This document shows, piece by piece, positions 59,774 to 64,000 of a stretch of 64,000 nt of DNA. The notes beneath the pieces are model-generated. The model did not search any database and was not told the origin of the DNA. It saw only the letters and a program-made list of their open reading frames with translations. Position numbers and translations under genes: made by a program. Numbering within the stretch: the stretch's first letter is position 1; every line of letters begins with the position of its first letter. Source of the stretch: Inia geoffrensis (lineage: Eukaryota; Chordata; Mammalia; Artiodactyla; Iniidae); contig CM070902.1 of NCBI GenBank assembly GCA_036417435.1, forward strand, positions 133,847,886-133,911,885, given 5' to 3'.

Positions 59774-61940
59774 GTATCTTAATGCGAGTTAGAAAACATA
59801 TATACACCAGCATATCAAACCCAGGCTTTCATAAATATTGTTACTTAGGATCAGGCCAAGTAAAAAAGTGAGTTGATAGTAACTTGACTTAAAGAAAACA
59901 GTACAGGTAGTATTGCAATATGGTATCACTGTCAGAATAGTGTGGAATTGACTGAAGTTTGGGTAAAACTGTTTTAGACTAGACTTTGAGTCATGGAGGA
60001 GAGAATTAGGAAGTTCAGTTAGAGATGGGGCAGTGTCACAGAAGAAAAATAAGCTGATGCCTCGATGTGACTTAAAACATTTCTTTGCCTTTGCCAGTGA
60101 AGGGGATTTTCATGCTTGAAAACCTTTCCTCAGTTCAGAACTGAGTTTTGTTCATTATTTTCTTGCCCTCTTCCTCCACCCCCTCCATCCAACTGGTGCT
60201 TAATAAATGTTTCTACTACCGACAGCTGTTACTGCTACTCCTGCTGCTAATGCCATACTGTCGACATTTTTGAGTGAGGAGTATCTATTTTAGAAGGCTT
60301 TTATGATAATACTGTGTGACATGTATTGCTGACTATGCCAGCAGGTTGTCCTGCAAGTTCTTAGGTATGTAAGATTTGAAGGAGAATGGGCTCAACTCTG
60401 TTTGAACATTTTCGGGAGTAAAAACAGTCACAGGGGCCGTAGATTTTCTTCAGAATATCAGAATAGGGTAGAACCATCACTGCACGGTAATGAAGATATA
60501 GCTGATTTTTATAAGAGCATTACAGCCTGTGTTTTACTTCCCTTGCTTTCAGACCTAATAATTATTTATTGATTGGCACTGTGGGATAGATCGTGGCATT
60601 CATCCTTAAGAGCAGGTCTCATGCCAGAAGCCTCAGAATGGAGGCATTCTCAATAATGCTCTAGTAGTTGGTTAAATAAACCCCAGGGTTTGGCTTTCTA
60701 ATGGCCCATCATTGCCCCATAAAGGGACAGTCATGTAGAAGGGCAGTGCTAAATGGCCAGTTCTTGCTTTCTCTTCTTGGGCCTGGAACTCGTCTCATGG
60801 GAAGCTTTTTTGCACTTTCTCCTTGTTCCATAGGTGGCTTGACGTTGAGGGCAGTCTCAAGCAAGCCCTCAAGGCTTATCAGCACTTGCCTGTTGGACAG
60901 CACCACAGCCCCTGCCCTGGCTCCCACCATCCCCTAGTCCCCGGGCCCAGGGTCCAGTCTCTACAAATCACATTTTCCCCACATTAATTCAGAATTTATT
61001 AAATACATATTGCAGACACAGGTGTCCAATAGGCGATGGCTTCTTTCGCTGTTTAAAGGTAAATCAAAAAAACAAAAAAGATAAATCAGAGAGCGGTGCA
61101 AGCAAGGATTGTACTATATAGTTACCAAAAGATATGAAATTTGTTGTCATTCATTCCTTTAGCATTCTCTTCCCCTTTCCAGTGGAAGTTTTCCTAGATG
61201 TTCATTAAATAAAAGTTGTGTTTGTGTGATGGGTTGGAGAAGTGGGGAAGTTTAGTAGAATGAAAGAAAGGAAAAAAAGACTGAGGCGTTTGTGTCATGG
61301 TAAGATTAATATTTGAATAAAAATGATGTCTGTATTTTATTGAGAATGTACTGTATATCAGGCACTGTGCTTAAGCTGTTTTCGTGCAGTGAGCTTCATA
61401 AGTTGGTCCCTGGCAGAGCCAAGTCTGGAAGCTGGTGTGTCCAACTCATAACCTTGCTCATAAGTACTACCCTGCAAGGCCAGAACCACTGAGGATGACC
61501 TTGAGGAATAAATGAGGTTTTTGAGAATTCCCCAATTTGCCAAGACTGCACAGAGTTCTCCAATAAGCTGCAATAAAAAGCTTGACTTCACAGGAATTAT
61601 TGTATGTAACTGGGCAAGTAGCTAGTGATGAGCTTATGGTGAGAAGTGTGTTTCAGGGTGTTGAGTTCATGTTTGCGGCTAAAGCAGGATTATGAATCCA
61701 AGCATGTTACGGAATTTTAAAAGGGCTATTGTTAAATCTAGTCAAGGACCTTTTGGGTGTATTTTTAGTGGCCATTGGTATCACCCAGGCTTTTCTGCTT
61801 CTGTCAGCTCCGGGTAGAGACTTGATGAGAGCAATAGGTCAGCTTGCCCTTTGTAGCTGGAACTCGGTTCCTATAAAAGGTTTTTGAAAACATGTGTTTC
61901 TAATATGTCAAGATTGGTTTGGCCAAAAAGAAAATTGTAG
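59774..61940. other. Intron 3 stretch, no feature seen
   Basis: No exon. A short MIR/L2-like phrase (TATATCAGGCACTGTGCTTA) is present near 61354-61374. Confidence 0.45.
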
Positions 61941-61953
61941 CCTGATTTGTTTA

Positions 61954-62172
61954 GGGTTTGTTTGTTTGTTTGTTTGTTTTTTGCGGTACGCGGGCCTCTC
62001 ACTGTTGTGGCCTCTCCCGTTGCGGAGCACAGGCTCCGGACGCGCAGGCTCAGCGGCCATGGCTCACGGGTCCAGCCGCTCCGCGGCATGTGGGATCCTC
62101 CCGGACCGGGGCACGAACCCGTGTCCCCTGCATCGGCAGGCGGACTCTCAACCACTGCGCCACCAGGGAAGC
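61954..62172 (-). repeat. CHR SINE, short subtype, minus strand
   Basis: The reversed tail is expanded as (TTTG)n at about 61957-61978, then GCGGTACGCGGGCCTCTCAC, right end GCGCCACCAGGGAAGC. The target-site duplication CCTGATTTGTTTA lies at 61941-61953 and 62173-62185. Confidence 0.95.
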
Positions 62173-62186
62173 CCTGATTTGTTTAA

Positions 62187-64000
62187 AGGAACAAAAATAT
62201 CTACATGCCCAAGTTTGAATGCACAGAACATGGTTCAATTCTTAGTTGACTTTTATGCCTTTTAATATTTTGACTTTTATTTCCTGTCAGTGTGCTAGAT
62301 ATAAAGTAAAATTACACGCAGAACATATATACTACCTATAAAAGTTTCATTTTTATTAGGTTTTTTTCCTATGTATAAAGTTACAGTATTATGAACTACT
62401 TTTAGTGTTAATGAGTAACCTCAGTAAATTACCAAGATGGCTATGTTGAGGGATGCATAAAAAACTTAGGAAACTTAAGATCATTTGTTTTTAAATTCAT
62501 GATGTTGGAATTACTTAAATGAATTTTTGTTCTCTAGACTTCTTAGGTTCCTTTGCCATCGATCCATGTCTGTGTGTGTGTGTCTGTCTTTGTATTTTTG
62601 TTTATGAGATTGGGCTATAATGTGAGCATGAAAGTTACCCTACCTACTCTGAATAAATTGCCTTTATATCTTATTTTACTAACAAATATTTATACATAAT
62701 ACTTTGTGATAGAAAATGTTACATAGACTAAATGGGATTTTTAGTTCAGACACATCCTCACGTGTAATTGTACAGACAGCATTACTTATTAGGTGGGGTT
62801 TAATAGGATCTCCTGCTGGCTTCAGTATTTTGAACCCTGGAGATGGTTATATTGACCTTTAAAGCTAAGTGAAGGTTAAGCCATTTGGGGGGGTTTCCAC
62901 ATCCCTGGTTTTTCGAGGAGATGGGAAAAGTGGAGGATTGCCCATTTCATAAAGCCGTGTGTGTTTTTAAACCATGACCATGGTGCTTTGCACAAGTCAA
63001 AACTGCCAAAGGGACAGATGTTGCCAATTTCAAATGTACAGGGGGAAGGCAAATATTGCTAAGCAACGGTGTACTTGAGAGAGCGTTTTTAGGAGCAGAG
63101 CCAGGGGAGTTGTGTCTGGGAGCACTCGCTGCTGCTTATGGTTCAGTACAAGGGAAGAGATTAAAAGTTCTTTCCTGTCAGGGCCGCCATTGCAGCTGCC
63201 AGCACAAAATACAGTGACCTAGTGGCACCGATTAGGGCTGGCAAGGGGATGTATGGAAACAGGAAAGCCTTTTTGCCATGTAGGAAGGCAGTAAGACATG
63301 TTCACGGAGGCAAGTGCCCCAGTGCACAGCTGCCCCACAGTAAGTACCAGTGAGTGCAAGCCTGAGGTTCAGGTGGGGAAGACCGAGGCCTCAAAGGAAA
63401 ACCTCTCTTTCTCCCCCTCTTTCTCTCCCCCCTTCTGCTTCCTCCCTTCCCCACTTCCCTTCTTTCCTCTCTCCCTCCTTCCCTCCTTGTTTTCTCTTTC
63501 TCTTAGCCTCCTCTGTTAGGGGCTAACATCAAAGAAGGGAAGGATCTGAATAAGCTCTAGTTGAGTGCTGCTGTGTGCGGGACCTTACAAACAAGGTAAA
63601 TAAGCTTTATAGCCACAGGCATTCAGCCCTCCCATGTCCCCTCCCTTCGTGTACACTTGCTAGGTAACAGGTGGTGTGGTGTGGCTTTTTTTTTTTTTCC
63701 TTTTGGCCGCCCCTAGAGACTTGGAATATCTCTTGAGATCTGCACTGGTTGTTGGTTTGGATTATGGATTTTTCTTTCTCTCCCTCTCTGTCTCTTTCTA
63801 ATGAAATAATGGAGTAAGAGCAGAGAAAGTATAATACAGTTTTCTATCTATCGCAAATCACAGCACATTTTTGGCAGTGCATTTTAAAGAAATTAAAAAC
63901 ATTTTAAAATAAGCAATTCATTACCAGTCAGATATTTTGTCCCTCTTTCAAACTCTCTTCTTGAACTTCTGGATCACTGGCAAACATTGATGGTTTCTTT
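62187..64000. other. End of window, intron 3
   Basis: No exon 4 of AFF1 found. Contains the pyrimidine tract at 63402-63504 and a T-run near 63688. Confidence 0.5.
63402..63504 (+). repeat. Pyrimidine-rich (CT) tract
   Basis: About 100 bp of almost only C and T, with CCTCC, CTTT and CCCTT motifs. Simple low-complexity sequence that could form triplex DNA if mirror-symmetric parts pair. Confidence 0.85.

Larger units (their letters stand above)
43519..64000 (+). other. AFF1: AFF1 intron 3, partial, runs off the window
   Basis: Starts with donor GTGAGT. I looked for the sequence expected for exon 4 and did not find it, so the remaining 20.5 kb reads as intron. In human this intron lies in the region where KMT2A-AFF1 leukaemia translocations break. 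It contains the SINEs and other repeats listed below. Confidence 0.8.

Noticed and set aside
2787..62172. tRNA-like heads with box A and box B motifs
   Set aside because: They belong to SINEs with A-tails and target-site duplications, so they are not functional tRNA genes.
3642..62265. Open frames with recurring peptides such as VESPPADAGDTGSCPGPGGS
   Set aside because: They recur at every CHR SINE copy and are translations of the SINE body.
1..64000. CRISPR arrays, operons, phage or plasmid features
   Set aside because: None are present, and the window is clearly vertebrate genomic DNA.

Overview
The window is mammalian nuclear DNA, most likely from a cetacean. It is about 97% non-coding. 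It carries roughly nineteen tRNA-derived CHR-family SINE copies, several close to one another in sequence and flanked by clean target-site duplications (TSDs). It also has a 5'-truncated LINE-1 3' end of the cetartiodactyl type, plus older mammalian repeats (MIR, L2, MaLR, MER5/MER20, Tigger, hAT). The species call rests on recognising the SINE family, not on a database search.

The only gene I can support is AFF1 (AF4/FMR2 family member 1) on the + strand, and it is incomplete here. A CpG-rich promoter (about 6880-7450) leads into a short first coding exon ending at 7523 (Met-Ala-Ala-Gln-Ser plus a split Ser codon). A 34-kb intron follows, then exon 2 (41694-41814, 40 codons), a 783-bp intron, and the large exon 3 (42598-43518, 307 codons). 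From 43519 to the end the window appears to be intron 3, since I found no exon 4. The exons join in frame to give residues 1-353 of AFF1, including the conserved N-terminal segment that binds P-TEFb when AFF proteins scaffold the super elongation complex.

Layout: 1-840 holds an old L1-like 3' end and an ERV-type LTR on the minus strand; 840-4440 is mostly unique with two SINEs; 4440-6105 is a decayed hAT transposon split by a SINE; 6880-7523 is the promoter and first exon; 7524-41693 is intron 1 with scattered repeats; 41694-43518 is the coding cluster; 43519-64000 is intron 3, rich in SINEs, including a multi-layer nested stack at 57530-58460.

The most notable observation is a CHR SINE inserted at the exon 2/intron 2 boundary. 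Its TSD copies the 5' splice site, leaving two identical donors 382 bp apart inside the P-TEFb-binding region of the gene. Others are a seven-codon repeat-flanked insertion in exon 3, a tandem NAGNAG acceptor at exon 2, an in-frame upstream ORF ending 3 nt before the start codon, and a near-perfect palindrome inside the hAT fossil. I found no sign of a new gene system. This is a repeat-rich mammalian locus.
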